Under the pieces are notes generated by a model that made no database searches, was not told the origin of the DNA, and saw only the letters and a program-made list of their open reading frames with translations. The translations under genes were made by a program, and so were the position numbers. Source: Natrarchaeobius oligotrophus (lineage in GTDB: Archaea; Halobacteriota; Halobacteria; Halobacteriales; Natrialbaceae). From it: 64,000 nucleotides of DNA. Positions 42,814 through 52,971 of the stretch are shown here, piece after piece (within the stretch, counting starts at the first letter, position 1; each line of letters begins with the position of its first letter). The DNA lies in the NCBI RefSeq assembly GCF_003841465.1, contig NZ_REFZ01000006.1, positions 124,001 through 188,000 on the forward strand. Reading direction: 5' to 3'.

Positions 42814-44628
42814 TCACTCGACGGTGACGCTCTTTGCGAGGTTGCGCGGCTTGTCGATCGGTCGATCCAGCAGCGACGCGGCGTGGTACGAGACGAGCTG
42901 GAGCTGGACGTTCGCGAACAGTCCGGCCAACGCCGGGTGGGTCTCGGGTATCTCGAGGTGGGCGTCCGCGACGTCGACAGCCCGGTGACCGTCGGGGCAG
43001 ACGGCGACGATCGGGGCGCCGCGGGTCTGTGCTTCCTCGGCGTTTTTCAACGTCTTCTCGTCCTCTCGACCGGTAAAGACCGCGAAGACGGGCGTCTCCG
43101 GCGTGACGAGCGCGAGCGGTCCGTGTTTGAGTTCGCCGGAGGCGAACCCTTCGGCGTGTCCGTACGTGATCTCTTTGAACTTCAGCGCCCCCTCGAGGGC
43201 GACGGAGAAACCGAGCCCTCGCCCGATGAAGAAGTACGACTGACTGCCGTCGTAGCGTCGGGCGATCGCCTCAGCGTCGGACCACGAGAGCAAGGCGTCG
43301 AGTCGATCGGGCATCCGTCGCAGCTCCGAGAGCAAGGCGTCGAGATCCGCGGCCGGCTCGCCGCGTGCGTCGTCGGTGATTCGCTGTGCGAGCAACAGCA
43401 ACATGACCACCTGCGAGGAGAACGTCTTGGTCGCGGCGACGCCGATCTCCGGACCCGCACGGATGAACAGCGCGTCGTCCGCCGTTCGTGCAGCCGTCGA
43501 TCCCACGACGTTCGTGACGGTGAGCGTCCGCGCACCGTCCGCGTTCGCCCGACGAAGCGCGTTCAGCGTGTCGGCCGTCTCCCCGCTCTGGGTGACCGCG
43601 ATCACGAGCGTCCCGTCGTCGATCGGGGGCGACGACGCGCTGTACTCGTTGGCGAGCAGCGCCGTCGCCCGAACGCCCGCCCGGTTCAACGCGAGCGATC
43701 CGTACAGCGCGGCGTGATACGACGTGCCACAGGCGACGAGCTGGACGTTCTCGACGCCGTCGAACGTTCCGTTCCGGAAGTCCTCCAGTCGAATTGCCGG
43801 GGTTTCGGAATCGACCCGCCCCTCGATCGCCTGGGCGAGCGCGGTGGGCTGTTCGTGGATCTCCTTGAGCATGAAGTGGTCGTAGCCGCCTTTCCCGGCC
43901 TGCTCGGGGTCCCAGTCGATCGTCTCCGTCTCCCGGCTGACCGGGTTGCCGTCGACGTCGGTGAACTCGATCCCGTCTTCGTCGACGATCACGACGTCGC
44001 CGTCCTCGAGGAAGACGACGTCGTCAGTGTACTCCAGAAACGCGGGAACGTCGCTCGCGAGGAAGAACTCCTGATCCTCGATACCGACGACCAGCGGCGA
44101 TCCCTCCCGGGTGGCGTAGAGGACGTGTTCGCCGGAGAACATCGCCGTGACCGCGTAGCTTCCCTCGAGTTCGTCGATGGCGCGACGAAACGCCGCCTCG
44201 TTGTCGAGTCCGCCGTCCAGGTAGTGCTGGATGAGGTGCGGGATGACCTCGGTGTCCGTTTCGCTGGTGAAGACGTGACCGCGATCGCGCAGCCACGCTT
44301 TGAGTTCCGCGTAGTTTTCGATGATGCCGTTGTGGACGACGGCGACGTCTTCCGTGTCGTCGGTGTGCGGATGAGCGTTTTCGTCTGTCGGCGGGCCGTG
44401 GGTGCTCCAGCGCGTGTGACCGATGCCAACGTTGCCCTCGAGCGAGACGTTCTCGATCGACGCTTTGAGTTCGTCGACTTCGCCGGATCGTTTCTGGACG
44501 GCGATCCCGGAACCGTTCTGGACGGCGACGCCGGCCGAATCGTAGCCGCGGTACTCGAGGTTCTCGAGGCCGTTGATGAGCGTATCGACCGCGTTTCCGT
44601 CGCCGACGTGACCGATAATCCCGCACAT
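42814..44628 (-). CDS. glmS: Glutamine-fructose-6-phosphate aminotransferase (GlmS)
   Basis: The 604-residue protein has the full GlmS architecture: catalytic Cys2 in MCGIIGHVG, YRGYDSAGVAV, HTRWSTHGPPTDENAHPH, then two SIS sugar-isomerase domains (ACGTSYHAALYG, VIAVTQSGETADTL) and the conserved end DKPRNLAKSVTVE. It makes glucosamine-6-phosphate from fructose-6-phosphate and glutamine, the first step to UDP-GlcNAc. Length equals the usual 600-610. It converges on the GlmU-like gene; the mutase GlmM is not in the window. Confidence 0.95.
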   Translation of the reverse strand: MCGIIGHVGDGNAVDTLINGLENLEYRGYDSAGVAVQNGSGIAVQKRSGEVDELKASIENVSLEGNVGIGHTRWSTHGPPTDENAHPHTDDTEDVAVVHNGIIENYAELKAWLRDRGHVFTSETDTEVIPHLIQHYLDGGLDNEAAFRRAIDELEGSYAVTAMFSGEHVLYATREGSPLVVGIEDQEFFLASDVPAFLEYTDDVVFLEDGDVVIVDEDGIEFTDVDGNPVSRETETIDWDPEQAGKGGYDHFMLKEIHEQPTALAQAIEGRVDSETPAIRLEDFRNGTFDGVENVQLVACGTSYHAALYGSLALNRAGVRATALLANEYSASSPPIDDGTLVIAVTQSGETADTLNALRRANADGARTLTVTNVVGSTAARTADDALFIRAGPEIGVAATKTFSSQVVMLLLLAQRITDDARGEPAADLDALLSELRRMPDRLDALLSWSDAEAIARRYDGSQSYFFIGRGLGFSVALEGALKFKEITYGHAEGFASGELKHGPLALVTPETPVFAVFTGREDEKTLKNAEEAQTRGAPIVAVCPDGHRAVDVADAHLEIPETHPALAGLFANVQLQLVSYHAASLLDRPIDKPRNLAKSVTVE

Positions 44629-45396
44629 CAGCGCGTCACCCGTTCGGTTGGTCGGTGCGATCGTGCGCCGTCTCCCGTCGATTCGCCTGTCGGATGCGAC
44701 GCCGCCCGCCCGCGGCGTCCGTCGTTCGCTGCTGGTCGCCGGCCGAGCGTCGCGCCGCCATCGCTCTCGACCGTTCGGCGAGCGATCCGTTTGCTGGACA
44801 TGCTCGAATCACAGGCAGTCCGAATCCATTACTATAGACGGGCTACCGGATCGAGTAGTCGTGGTGTAACGCGTTCGTCGACCGTCCGTTCGATCGAATC
44901 GGTACGGGTACTTCCGCCCACCCGTGACCTGGTCCGGTCCACGATCGACCAGCTATCGTCGATCGATCTCCACGATTTGTTGTGATCCGTCGCTCGAGCG
45001 CCGGTACGGTAACCGAACGGTCAGGTGACGCTCGAGTACGGTTCGCCGAACGTCCGTAATGACCGCTGAAACGCGAGTAGGAATCGAGAACAGCCCGGTG
45101 TCCGCGGCGGCGGCCCCGACCGGTGTCGGTACGGAGACCGTGACGCCACGCGACCGAGCGCGGGTGTTCGCCGCCCCGTCGTGAACGCGCATCCACTTCT
45201 CGCCGTTCGACGATCACAAAATTCGCCACTCGTCCCCTCTTCACCTCCAAAACCGGTCATTTTATTACTTACCAACGCATTTTCACGTCACGATTACGCC
45301 ATTTCGAGGAGAAAGTCTACGAAAGCTGCATCGTTTGCCGGTACCGACGCGACGAGACGACGCCGGAACTGATCGATCCAGTTGCCTCCATCCCGT
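44629..45396. other. Long intergenic region before the antiporter gene
   Basis: These 768 bases lie between divergent genes. One weak minus-strand frame (44953-45192) is listed separately. A TTTATTACTT box at about 45260 could serve the antiporter with a leader of about 110 nt. Nothing else is supported. Confidence 0.4.
44953..45192 (-). CDS. Doubtful small hypothetical protein
   Basis: This 79-residue frame includes VTVSVPTPVGAAAADTGLFS and a strand-helix pattern RVSAVITDVRRTVLERHLTV that reads more like protein than other frames nearby. It is Arg rich rather than acidic, which argues against it. An AT-rich patch lies about 26 nt upstream. It may be spurious. Confidence 0.25.
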   Translation of the reverse strand: MRVHDGAANTRARSRGVTVSVPTPVGAAAADTGLFSIPTRVSAVITDVRRTVLERHLTVRLPYRRSSDGSQQIVEIDRR

Positions 45397-47457
45397 ATGA
45401 ACCCCGATTCGTTTCCGACGATTCTCGAGTTGCCGCTCGAAGAACCCGTGCTCGTGTTCACGATCGCGATGGCCGTCTTTCTGGTCGGACCGCTGCTCGT
45501 CAAGCGCTTCGGTCAGCCGGGTATCGTCGGGATCGTCGTCTTCGGGGCGCTCATCGGTCCGGGCGCGCTCAACGTCGTCGAGCACTCGGACGCGATCGAG
45601 TTGCTGGGAAGCGTCGGTCTGATCTACCTGCTGTTCACCGTCGGTCTCGAACTCGATCTTCGGGGGTTCAAAGAGGCACCCGAGAACGCGGCGCTGTTCG
45701 GACTGGTGAGCTTTTTCCTCCCCTTCACCGTGGGAACGTTCGCGACGCATACGGTACTCGGGCTCGACCTCTGGGCGGCGCTTCTGTTGTCGTCGGTGTT
45801 CGCCTCGCACACCTTGCTCGCGTACCCGATCGTCAACCGTCTCGGCGTCACGAAAAACCGCGCCGTCACCGCCGTCTTCGGCGGTATCCTCTTTACCGAC
45901 ACGCTCGCGCTGATCGTTCTCGCGATCGTCACCGGGGCGACCGAAGGCGAGCTATCCGTCTTTCTGTTCGCACAGGTCGGGTTCGCCCTGCTCGTCCTGT
46001 TCGCGAGCGTCTGGCTCGTGTTGCCCCGCGCCTCGCGGTGGTTCTTCCAGAGTTTCAGCGAGGAAAGTTACTTCGAGTTCCTGTTCGTGATGGTCGCGAT
46101 CTTCGCCGCAGCCAGTCTCGCCGAGGTGCTCGAGCTCGCGCCGATACTCGGCGCGTTCGTCGCCGGAATCGCGTTGAACCAGCTCGTTCCCGAGGGCGGA
46201 ACGCTGATGAACCGGATCGAATTCGTCGGGAACGCCTTTTTCATCCCCTTTTTCCTGTTGCACGTCGGCATGCTCGTCGACCTCGGCGTCATCTTCGACG
46301 GCCCGACGACCCTCCAGATCGCCGGGCTCATCATCGGCGTCATGATCGTCACGAAAGGTGGCGCCGCCTGGCTCGTCGCGAAGATCCAGGGCTATTCGGC
46401 CAGCGAACGAAACGTCATTTTCGGGCTTTCGACCGGACAGGCGGCCGCCGCGCTGGCGATCACGCTCGTCGGCTACGACGCCGGATTGTTCGGCTCCGCG
46501 GTGCTCAACGCCGTCGTCTTGATGTTGCTGGTGACCGCGCTCGTGAGCCCGTGGCTGACGGAGCGAGCCGCCACACAGCTCGCCCTCGAGCGCGACGTCG
46601 GAGACGGCGACGGCGACGGGAAGGATCCGAACATCCTGTTGCCGCTTTCCCACCACGCCGAACTCCAGGAGCGGTTGCTGGAACTCGCGTTCGTCATCAA
46701 AGGCGACAGCGGAACCGAGCCGGTCAACGTGATGACCGTCGTCCAGCCCGACCGCGGCGGCTCGACCGAAGCGCAGATCGCGGCCGTACAGTCGGATCTC
46801 GACGAGATCGCGGCGGCCGGCAGCGCGGCCGAGATTCCGATCCAGACGCAAACGCGAATCAACCACAACGTCGCCTCCGGCGTCGTCCAGGGTGCCGTCG
46901 AAGTCCAGGCGAACCAGATCATCATGGGCTGGGACGCCACCCGGAGTTTCCGTCACCGGATCTTCGGGAGCATCATCGACCAGGTACTCCGGCGAACCAC
47001 GCTCCCGGTTCTCGTCTCCCGCCTCGGGCACCCGATCAACACCACGCGACGGATCTTCGTCGTCGTCCCCATCGGAGCCGACCACCACGAGGGATTCTAC
47101 GAGGCCGTCCACCTCGTCAAACGACTCGCCTCCGGGCTCGGTGCCGAACTGAACGTCGTCGTCGTCGAAGGCTCGGCCCACCAGTTCGAGCAGCTGTTCG
47201 ACCTCGTCGAAGTCGACGTGCCGGCCGAGTTCGAGTCGATCGACGCCTGGAACGGTCTCCTCCCCTGGCTCGAGTCGGAAACCGACGATGACGACCTCAT
47301 CGTCGCCGTCTCGCCGCGTCGCGGCGACGTCGGCTGGCACACCGAACTCGAGGACCTCCCCGCGCGGCTCGCCGAACTACCGCCGGAGTCGTTCATCGCG
47401 ATCCATCCGCGCCAGGGTGAGCCGGAGTACGATCGGCAGTATCTCCGGTTGAAGTAG
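45397..47457 (+). CDS. CPA2-type cation:proton antiporter with UspA-like C-terminus
   Basis: The 686 residues contain about 12 membrane helices to residue 400: GIVGIVVFGALIGPGALNVV, LLFTVGLELDLRGFK and LAPILGAFVAGIALNQLVP are KefB/CPA2 features. A cytoplasmic region of about 280 residues follows with two UspA-like domains, the first near VQANQIIMGWDATRSFRHRI (nucleotide-binding loop). It would exchange K+ or Na+ for protons, with nucleotide control. The ATG at 45397 is chosen over one five codons earlier because its protein begins with the usual short polar N-terminus. Confidence 0.88.
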   Translation: MNPDSFPTILELPLEEPVLVFTIAMAVFLVGPLLVKRFGQPGIVGIVVFGALIGPGALNVVEHSDAIELLGSVGLIYLLFTVGLELDLRGFKEAPENAALFGLVSFFLPFTVGTFATHTVLGLDLWAALLLSSVFASHTLLAYPIVNRLGVTKNRAVTAVFGGILFTDTLALIVLAIVTGATEGELSVFLFAQVGFALLVLFASVWLVLPRASRWFFQSFSEESYFEFLFVMVAIFAAASLAEVLELAPILGAFVAGIALNQLVPEGGTLMNRIEFVGNAFFIPFFLLHVGMLVDLGVIFDGPTTLQIAGLIIGVMIVTKGGAAWLVAKIQGYSASERNVIFGLSTGQAAAALAITLVGYDAGLFGSAVLNAVVLMLLVTALVSPWLTERAATQLALERDVGDGDGDGKDPNILLPLSHHAELQERLLELAFVIKGDSGTEPVNVMTVVQPDRGGSTEAQIAAVQSDLDEIAAAGSAAEIPIQTQTRINHNVASGVVQGAVEVQANQIIMGWDATRSFRHRIFGSIIDQVLRRTTLPVLVSRLGHPINTTRRIFVVVPIGADHHEGFYEAVHLVKRLASGLGAELNVVVVEGSAHQFEQLFDLVEVDVPAEFESIDAWNGLLPWLESETDDDDLIVAVSPRRGDVGWHTELEDLPARLAELPPESFIAIHPRQGEPEYDRQYLRLK

Positions 47458-47593
47458 GCGCCAGCCCGGCGGCGTCGGGTGATCTCTCGTTCATCGTTCG
47501 ACGGGGCGTGTCGGACGAGGTACTCGCGTGGGAGTCGTACACGGGGACGGATCGAACCGCCACCCTTTTTCCACCCGTCGTTGCACTCGGCGT

Positions 47594-47767
47594 ATGGGTT
47601 TTGGTAGCTACGACGAGTCCGAACAGAATCAACAGCGGGCCGACGACGAAGACGTCGAAGCCGTCAACGTCCACGAGAACGACCACGACGGCCAGCTTTC
47701 GTTCGAATCCGAACTCTCCACCGACGAACTCGTCTCGCAACTGGATTCGATGAAAGACGACGAGTGA
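47594..47767 (+). CDS. DUF5786 family small acidic protein
   Basis: The ATG at 47594 gives 57 residues starting MGFGSYDESEQNQQRADDED and ending ELVSQLDSMKDDE. The MGFGSYDESEQ start is the mark of haloarchaeal DUF5786. It is very acidic and of unknown function. It follows the antiporter by 136 bases. Confidence 0.8.
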   Translation: MGFGSYDESEQNQQRADDEDVEAVNVHENDHDGQLSFESELSTDELVSQLDSMKDDE

Positions 47768-47771
47768 ACGG

Positions 47772-48575
47772 TTACGCCGAAGAGGTACCGGAGAGGGACG
47801 CGTCGCAGAGTTCGCCGATGGCGCGGCGGAGTCGCTGGGAAATTGCAGACTTCGAGACGCCGAGTCGGTCAGCGAGTTCGTCTTGAGAGATTCCGCGGGG
47901 GACGTCGAAGTACCCCTCCTCGTAGGCGACCGCGAGTAGCTCCTGTTGTTTCTCCGTGAGAGCGACGACGCCCTCGTCGTCGTCGTCGGAGACGCGCAAG
48001 TGGTCGACGGAGACGGACATGTCACACGAGCGGCAGGATTCGTTGAACGCGACGAGGGCGTCCCGGCTCGGGAACCGGAGCTGGACGAGCCAGCCGTCGC
48101 GAGAACTCGAGACGTCGAGCAGTCGGCCGCCGACGTCGGCCGTCCGTTCGGTGACCGTGATCGCGTGTTCGGCCAGCGTAACGCGGTAGACCCGCCTGTC
48201 GGGATAACGGTCGACGAGCACCGGATCGAGGACCGTCGAGTCGGTGACGAGCGCGGACTCGAACCCGTCGAACGAGGAGCCGTACGCGGTGACGAAGAGC
48301 ACGGTGCGGCCGGTTTCGAGCGTCGTCGCGTACTGCGGTTCGAGGGTGACGTCCGGGGCTCGACGGAGCGTCGGTCCCAGTACGAGATCAGGATGGTCGA
48401 TCCGAAGCTGCGCGACGATTCCACCCTCGGCTTCGGAGCGAAGCGTCGCTCGTTCGCCGTCGGCTTCCACCGGTTCGATGCTCACGCGAACATCACCCGA
48501 TTCCGTGAGAGTGTCTCGTAATAACTCGTTACTGGTGACGCGCTCATTGCAACGATGATTCGAGCGCTGGTACAT
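47772..48575 (-). CDS. HTH_10 (Bat-type) transcriptional regulator
   Basis: This 267-residue protein has an N-terminal sensory-like region of about 200 residues (LRIDHPDLVLGPTLRRAPDV, LLDVSSSRDGWLVQLRFPSR, a CRSC pair near 191) and a C-terminal HTH_10: LTEKQQELLAVAYEEGYFDV, then ISQDELADRLGVSKSAISQR. The family is named after the bacterio-opsin activator. Start MYQRSNHRC at 48575 is chosen; an upstream methionine would add 15 hydrophobic residues. It is convergent with DUF5786 and no target can be read from the sequence. Confidence 0.82.
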   Translation of the reverse strand: MYQRSNHRCNERVTSNELLRDTLTESGDVRVSIEPVEADGERATLRSEAEGGIVAQLRIDHPDLVLGPTLRRAPDVTLEPQYATTLETGRTVLFVTAYGSSFDGFESALVTDSTVLDPVLVDRYPDRRVYRVTLAEHAITVTERTADVGGRLLDVSSSRDGWLVQLRFPSRDALVAFNESCRSCDMSVSVDHLRVSDDDDEGVVALTEKQQELLAVAYEEGYFDVPRGISQDELADRLGVSKSAISQRLRRAIGELCDASLSGTSSA

Positions 48576-48775
48576 GATGGTAGACGCTATACAGCAAAAT
48601 GATACGACCAGTGACATCAATATCTATTCATCCGTCCGATTTCGTGAACGAATCGGCCTGAAGGAAATTCGGTGTTACCCGGCCGATCGAACCGACGTCC
48701 CGCCGGTAAGATCGTGCTAACCTGGCGCATTGACGCGGGAGGAACGGGAGTCGCGTCCGGTCGAACGGTCGCTCA

Positions 48776-51700
48776 TCACTCGTCGGTTCGTTCCTCGAAC
48801 AACAACTCGAGGAGTTTACGCTGTGCCGTTCGGATGTGCCGGCTGAACGTCGGCTGTGAGACGCCGAGAGACGTCGCCACCTCTTCGCCGGTCCGCTCGC
48901 GCGGCCACTCGAAGAAGCCGGCGTAGTACGCCGTCTCGAGCGTGCGACGCTGTTGGTCAGAGAGCCGGTCCGAAATTGTCGCATCGAACGCCCGCTCGGA
49001 CGGCATCGAGCGGTCGTGTTCGCGTCTGGCGACCAGTTCGGTTCCCGGATAGACGCGTTCGAGCGCGTCGACGAACGATCGTACCTCGGCCGTTTCCGGG
49101 AGATCGAACACGAGCCTGGTCCGATCGTCGACCGGAACGATCGAACGAATCGTCCCGCCGTGTTCCGCGATCGTCTCCGCGACGGTCGACTCCTCGAGAA
49201 CCAGTTCGATCGCCGACTCCGTCGTCGCGTTTCCGACGCGTTCGACCGCTTCGACGTCCGCGAGCGAGTCGATCTCCCCCTCGCCCGCGTCCTCGCCGCT
49301 CGCAACCGTACAGTAAACCGTCGATCCACCGCTCGAGCGAGGGACGATCGCCCGAACGTCGAGTCGCGAACCGAGGCGGTGTGCGATGGTCGAAAGCGGT
49401 TCGTCGTCGCTGCGGAGGACGACCTCGAGTTCGACGACGCTGTCGGCCAACAGCGCGCGCTTGCGTTCGATCGCACCGATGGCGTGTCCCGCGACCGTCG
49501 CGAGATGCTCACAGACGCGCCGAATCCGTTCGTCGAACGTCGACGGATCGTCGGCGTAGGCGGTGAGAAGCCCGTACCGAAACGTTTCGTGTTCGATCGG
49601 AACGCTCAACCCGGAGCGAAAGCCGCGGTCGTCGAGCCGACCGATCCACGCGGAGTCGTCGTCCGCGTTCGCTCGTCCCCGCTCGAACGCGTCGACGACG
49701 AGGGTTCGGGTCGCGGCCGAGCGACCGGTCGGTTCGGCCGCGTCCGGATCGACCCGAAACGGAGCCGACTCGAGGACGTCCCCGTCGCGGCCGATCCGAA
49801 CGTTCGGCGCCACCGTCTCGGTGGCGTCGTCGACGCGTCCGACCCAGGCGAGGTCGATCGTTCCCGCCGTCGTCACCGGGTCGAGTCCGACGATCGCCTC
49901 GCACAATCGGCGTTCGACGTCCTCTCGACTTCCGGCGGCGAGAATCGCTCGTTCGCCCGCTCGAACCCGATCGAACGCGTCGATCGCGTCCTCGAGTCGA
50001 GTGCGCAGTCGCCGCTCTTCCCGGGCGCGCGTTCGCTGCTCGAGTCGATCGAGAGCCGTCGACGCAGCGTCGGCGAGCGCCTCGATCGGTCGAGGGTCGA
50101 TCGATTCGAACGCGAGCGGATCGGTGCTGGTTGCGACGACGACGTTTCGCGCCGAGACGGGAACGGCGAGAACGCGTTCGGCCCTGATCCCGGACCGGGA
50201 GAGGAACGTGTCGGCGGTCGCTCGTTCGTACGTCGTCGGTCCGTCGGCCCCCAGCGCGTCGGCGATCGACGTCCCCTCGAGCGATACCGGTCGCGGATCG
50301 ATCCCCGTACTCTGATCGCGGGTCGTCACCGTCGCGGGCCTGAGCGTCCCGTCGTCGACGAGGAACCAGCCCGCGAACTCGCCGCCGGCGCAGGATCGAA
50401 CCGCCTCAACGACCGACCGACGAATCTCGGTCGACGTCTCGGCACTCGCGAGTGTCGTCACCGCTCGAGAGACGAGCGAAAGCGACGCCGCGCCAGAGCG
50501 CCACCTGTCACGAACGACGCACACCGTTCGCTCGTCGTTCGGCAACGGCGCGACGAACACGTCCACGGAGCGGCCGCTGTCGAGTTCGCCTCGGACCGGA
50601 TCCATCCACCTGACGACCGGCGAACGCGCGCGCTCTCGAACCGTCTCCGCGAGCGCGTCGTCGAACACCGCGTCGATCTCTCGACCCAACAGCGCGTCCT
50701 CGCCCGTGAGTTCGAGCAGCGAGGCGTTCGCCAGCCGAATCGTCCCGTCCTCGAGGACCGCGACGCCGTCTTCGAGGGCGTCGACGGTCGACTCCAACAG
50801 CTCGAGCCGTTCGCGAAGCCGCCTCGATTCGGCGACGCCGTACGGAGACCGCGCGTCCCGAGTGGTGCGCTCTCTGGCGTGGACCGTGAGGCCGTCGTCG
50901 TCGGGCTCGGCGGTCACCGCGAGTCGACCGTCCGCGGTCGGGTCCGTGATCTCGAACTCCACGACCGAATCGGTCGTCGCCGCCTCCTGAAGTCGCTCGT
51001 GGAACGGGTCCCTGATCGACTCGGGAAGGACGTCCCAGACGATCGTTCCCGGCCTCGCGCGTTCGGAGAGGAGTCGCCGTGCGGATTCGTTCGCGTATCG
51101 AAGCTCCCAGTCGGATCCGAGCGTGAAAAACGGGTCCCGAAGCCGTCCGATCGCGGTTTCGACGTCCTCATCGACCGCCGACGCGGCTTCGGAAGCGGTC
51201 ACCACGAGCCCCTCGACGATCGGGTCGTCGAGGCGGTTGACGGCGGTGAGTTCGACGAGTTGCCAGATCCCGTCCGAGTCGCCCAGCCGGAGCGTGATCG
51301 TTTCCCTCGAGCCGATCGGATCGCCAGCCGTCACCGAGAGTACGTCGCGTGCGAGCGCGCGATCGTCGGGGTGGACGAGGTCCAACAGCGTCGTTCGCTC
51401 GAGTTCGTCGGCCGTGTATCCGAGTCGCGTTTCGACGGCCGGACTAGCGTAGTCGACCGTTCCGCGGTCGTCGACGATCCAGACGAGCACGTCCGCGCTG
51501 TCGAGGATCGCGCGGTGTCGATCCGACGAGCGGTCGTCGGCCAGCCGGTACCGATGTGCGACGTTCTCGACGCGGGCAGCCATCACCGACGGATCGTCGC
51601 CCGGATCGACCGCGTCCGTCGCGCCCGCCTCGAGCGCGCGATTCGCCGCCTCCCCGTCCGTGATCGCGACGATCGGCACGGCTCCGGCTCGCGCCGCGAG

Positions 51701-51928
51701 CGACTCGAGCGCCGGATCGACCGCCGCGGGATCGAACTCACAGACGACGCAGTGGACGGTCTCGCGCTCGAGACGATCGAGGGCGGCCGCCAGTTCCCGC
51801 TCGCGCCACGTAGACGCGACGTCGACGGACGACTCGAGGGCCGCCATCGCGGCGTCGGTCGACGGCGAGTCGCCGACGACGAGAACGTTCAACACGCCGC
51901 CGACGACGGCCGTCTCGCCGTCGCTCAC
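48776..51928 (-). CDS. Large receiver-like/PAS/GAF sensor with HTH_10 output
   Basis: The 1050-residue protein is a one-component sensor: a degenerate receiver-like domain (about 13-125, NVLVVGDSPSTDAAMAAL), a PAS domain (about 137-250, WIVDDRGTVDYASPAVETRL), two more PAS-like domains (about 263-345 and 365-440), then GAF-type domains (about 480-620 and 660-820), a Bat-type region and the C-terminal HTH_10 (about 985-1040: FEWPRERTGEEVATSLGVSQ). No kinase domain is present, so the output is DNA binding. It is far larger than the two HTH_10 proteins at 47772 and 60176. The ligands are unknown. Confidence 0.85.
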   Translation of the reverse strand: MSDGETAVVGGVLNVLVVGDSPSTDAAMAALESSVDVASTWRERELAAALDRLERETVHCVVCEFDPAAVDPALESLAARAGAVPIVAITDGEAANRALEAGATDAVDPGDDPSVMAARVENVAHRYRLADDRSSDRHRAILDSADVLVWIVDDRGTVDYASPAVETRLGYTADELERTTLLDLVHPDDRALARDVLSVTAGDPIGSRETITLRLGDSDGIWQLVELTAVNRLDDPIVEGLVVTASEAASAVDEDVETAIGRLRDPFFTLGSDWELRYANESARRLLSERARPGTIVWDVLPESIRDPFHERLQEAATTDSVVEFEITDPTADGRLAVTAEPDDDGLTVHARERTTRDARSPYGVAESRRLRERLELLESTVDALEDGVAVLEDGTIRLANASLLELTGEDALLGREIDAVFDDALAETVRERARSPVVRWMDPVRGELDSGRSVDVFVAPLPNDERTVCVVRDRWRSGAASLSLVSRAVTTLASAETSTEIRRSVVEAVRSCAGGEFAGWFLVDDGTLRPATVTTRDQSTGIDPRPVSLEGTSIADALGADGPTTYERATADTFLSRSGIRAERVLAVPVSARNVVVATSTDPLAFESIDPRPIEALADAASTALDRLEQRTRAREERRLRTRLEDAIDAFDRVRAGERAILAAGSREDVERRLCEAIVGLDPVTTAGTIDLAWVGRVDDATETVAPNVRIGRDGDVLESAPFRVDPDAAEPTGRSAATRTLVVDAFERGRANADDDSAWIGRLDDRGFRSGLSVPIEHETFRYGLLTAYADDPSTFDERIRRVCEHLATVAGHAIGAIERKRALLADSVVELEVVLRSDDEPLSTIAHRLGSRLDVRAIVPRSSGGSTVYCTVASGEDAGEGEIDSLADVEAVERVGNATTESAIELVLEESTVAETIAEHGGTIRSIVPVDDRTRLVFDLPETAEVRSFVDALERVYPGTELVARREHDRSMPSERAFDATISDRLSDQQRRTLETAYYAGFFEWPRERTGEEVATSLGVSQPTFSRHIRTAQRKLLELLFEERTDE

Positions 51929-51941
51929 CGATCGAACACCC

Positions 51942-52160
51942 CCGATGGCGACGGACGGACGGGAACCTCCGGACGGGCGACCACGAGCCGTCGTTTTCGT
52001 ACCGAACGGAAAATTATCAGTGGCATACCTGCGAACAACACCGGATTACGAGCGGTTGCCGGTCCGAATCCGGGAGGACGTCGGTGATCGCGACCTGGGA
52101 AGAGTCGAGTGCGGTCGGCGGATGGTCGCCCGACTCGGTTCGACGCTCGAGTTCCGTTAG
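51942..52160 (+). CDS. Doubtful small hypothetical protein
   Basis: This 72-residue frame begins MATDGREPPDGRPRAVVFVP and includes LSVAYLRTTPDYERLPVRIR. It sits divergent from the large sensor and overlaps the 3' end of the universal stress protein by 4 bases. Its hydrophobic pattern is protein-like but its codon use is only moderately GC-rich, so it may be chance. Confidence 0.3.
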   Translation, partial: PMATDGREPPDGRPRAVVFVPNGKLSVAYLRTTPDYERLPVRIREDVGDRDLGRVECGRRMVARLGSTLEFR

Positions 52161-52579
52161 TCCCCTTCCCGGACGGTAACGACCGGAACCGAGGCGTTTC
52201 GAACGACCTCCTCGGCGACGCTGCCGACGATCAGCTGATCGAGCCCGCTCCGACCGACGGTTCCGACGACGATCAGATCGCTTCCGTGCTCGGCCGCCGC
52301 CTCGAGGATCTCGTCCTGGGGAACGCCGGAGCGAATCTCGGTCGTCACCGCGAGTCCGTCCGCGGTGGCGGCTCGCTCCGCGGTTTCGACCGCCTCGCGC
52401 GCCTCCTCCTCGTGATCCGTCCGAAGCTCGTCGCGCTTTTCGGAACTGTGCGGCCCCTCCTCGGAGACCGAGACGACGCGCAATCTCGCGTCGAGGCGAT
52501 CGGCGAGCGCGATGGCGTGATTCGTCGCGCGTCGAGCGCCGTCACTGCCGTCGGTCGCGAGCAAAAGCTCTTGATACAT
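52157..52579 (-). CDS. Universal stress protein (UspA family)
   Basis: The 140-residue protein has the UspA fold: YQELLLATDGSDGARRATNH at the N-terminus and the ATP-binding GTVGRSGLDQLIVGSVAEEV loop (GxxGxxGxxxxxxGS pattern) near the C-terminus. ATP-binding Usp proteins act in stress responses in the cytoplasm. It starts with ATG at 52579 and is transcribed alone. Confidence 0.9.
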   Translation of the reverse strand: MYQELLLATDGSDGARRATNHAIALADRLDARLRVVSVSEEGPHSSEKRDELRTDHEEEAREAVETAERAATADGLAVTTEIRSGVPQDEILEAAAEHGSDLIVVGTVGRSGLDQLIVGSVAEEVVRNASVPVVTVREGD

Positions 52580-52726
52580 CGCTCTGGTGATCGTTCGGCG
52601 GACGGGCGGATACGTACTCGACCTGCTCGTGCCGGCGATACTTTTCGACGAGCCGTTCCGGAGGACGACGGCGCACGTCTGCGCGACGAGATGTTCCCGA
52701 GGGGCGGACGGGCCGACGACGAGACG

Positions 52727-52858
52727 TCAGAAGAACACCGACCACGTGTTGCCACAGTGTCGACACTCGAACGTCCGTTTGAGGCCGGATTCAGTCACGG
52801 TACGGTCGACGTTCTCGCCTGCGACTTCGAGACACTCCGGACAGCGAACTCGACTCAC
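52727..52858 (-). CDS. Tiny zinc-ribbon protein of 43 residues
   Basis: From a GTG at 52858 the protein reads SRVRCPECLEVAGENVDRTV and then LKRTFECRHCGNTWSVFF, with two CxxC knuckles (CPEC, CRHC) that would bind one zinc ion. The reverse-strand TTTATT box about 24 nt before the start fits a leaderless transcript. Similar zinc-ribbon mini-proteins are frequent in haloarchaea and mostly uncharacterised. Confidence 0.65.
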   Translation of the reverse strand: MSRVRCPECLEVAGENVDRTVTESGLKRTFECRHCGNTWSVFF

Positions 52859-52971
52859 GGCCGCACTTGGGACTCGAGCAGAATAAACCGGTAACCAAAG
52901 CAGTTTGGTTGCGTACCGATCGCGGGGAATCGGGACGGACGGCGGACCGGCACCCGCCGGCAGGGTTCTCG

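Noticed and set aside
48953-52087. A more than 1000-codon open frame antisense to the large PAS/GAF sensor
   Set aside because: The minus-strand frame has clear PAS, GAF and HTH_10 motifs; the antisense translation shows no family features and is a GC-bias shadow.
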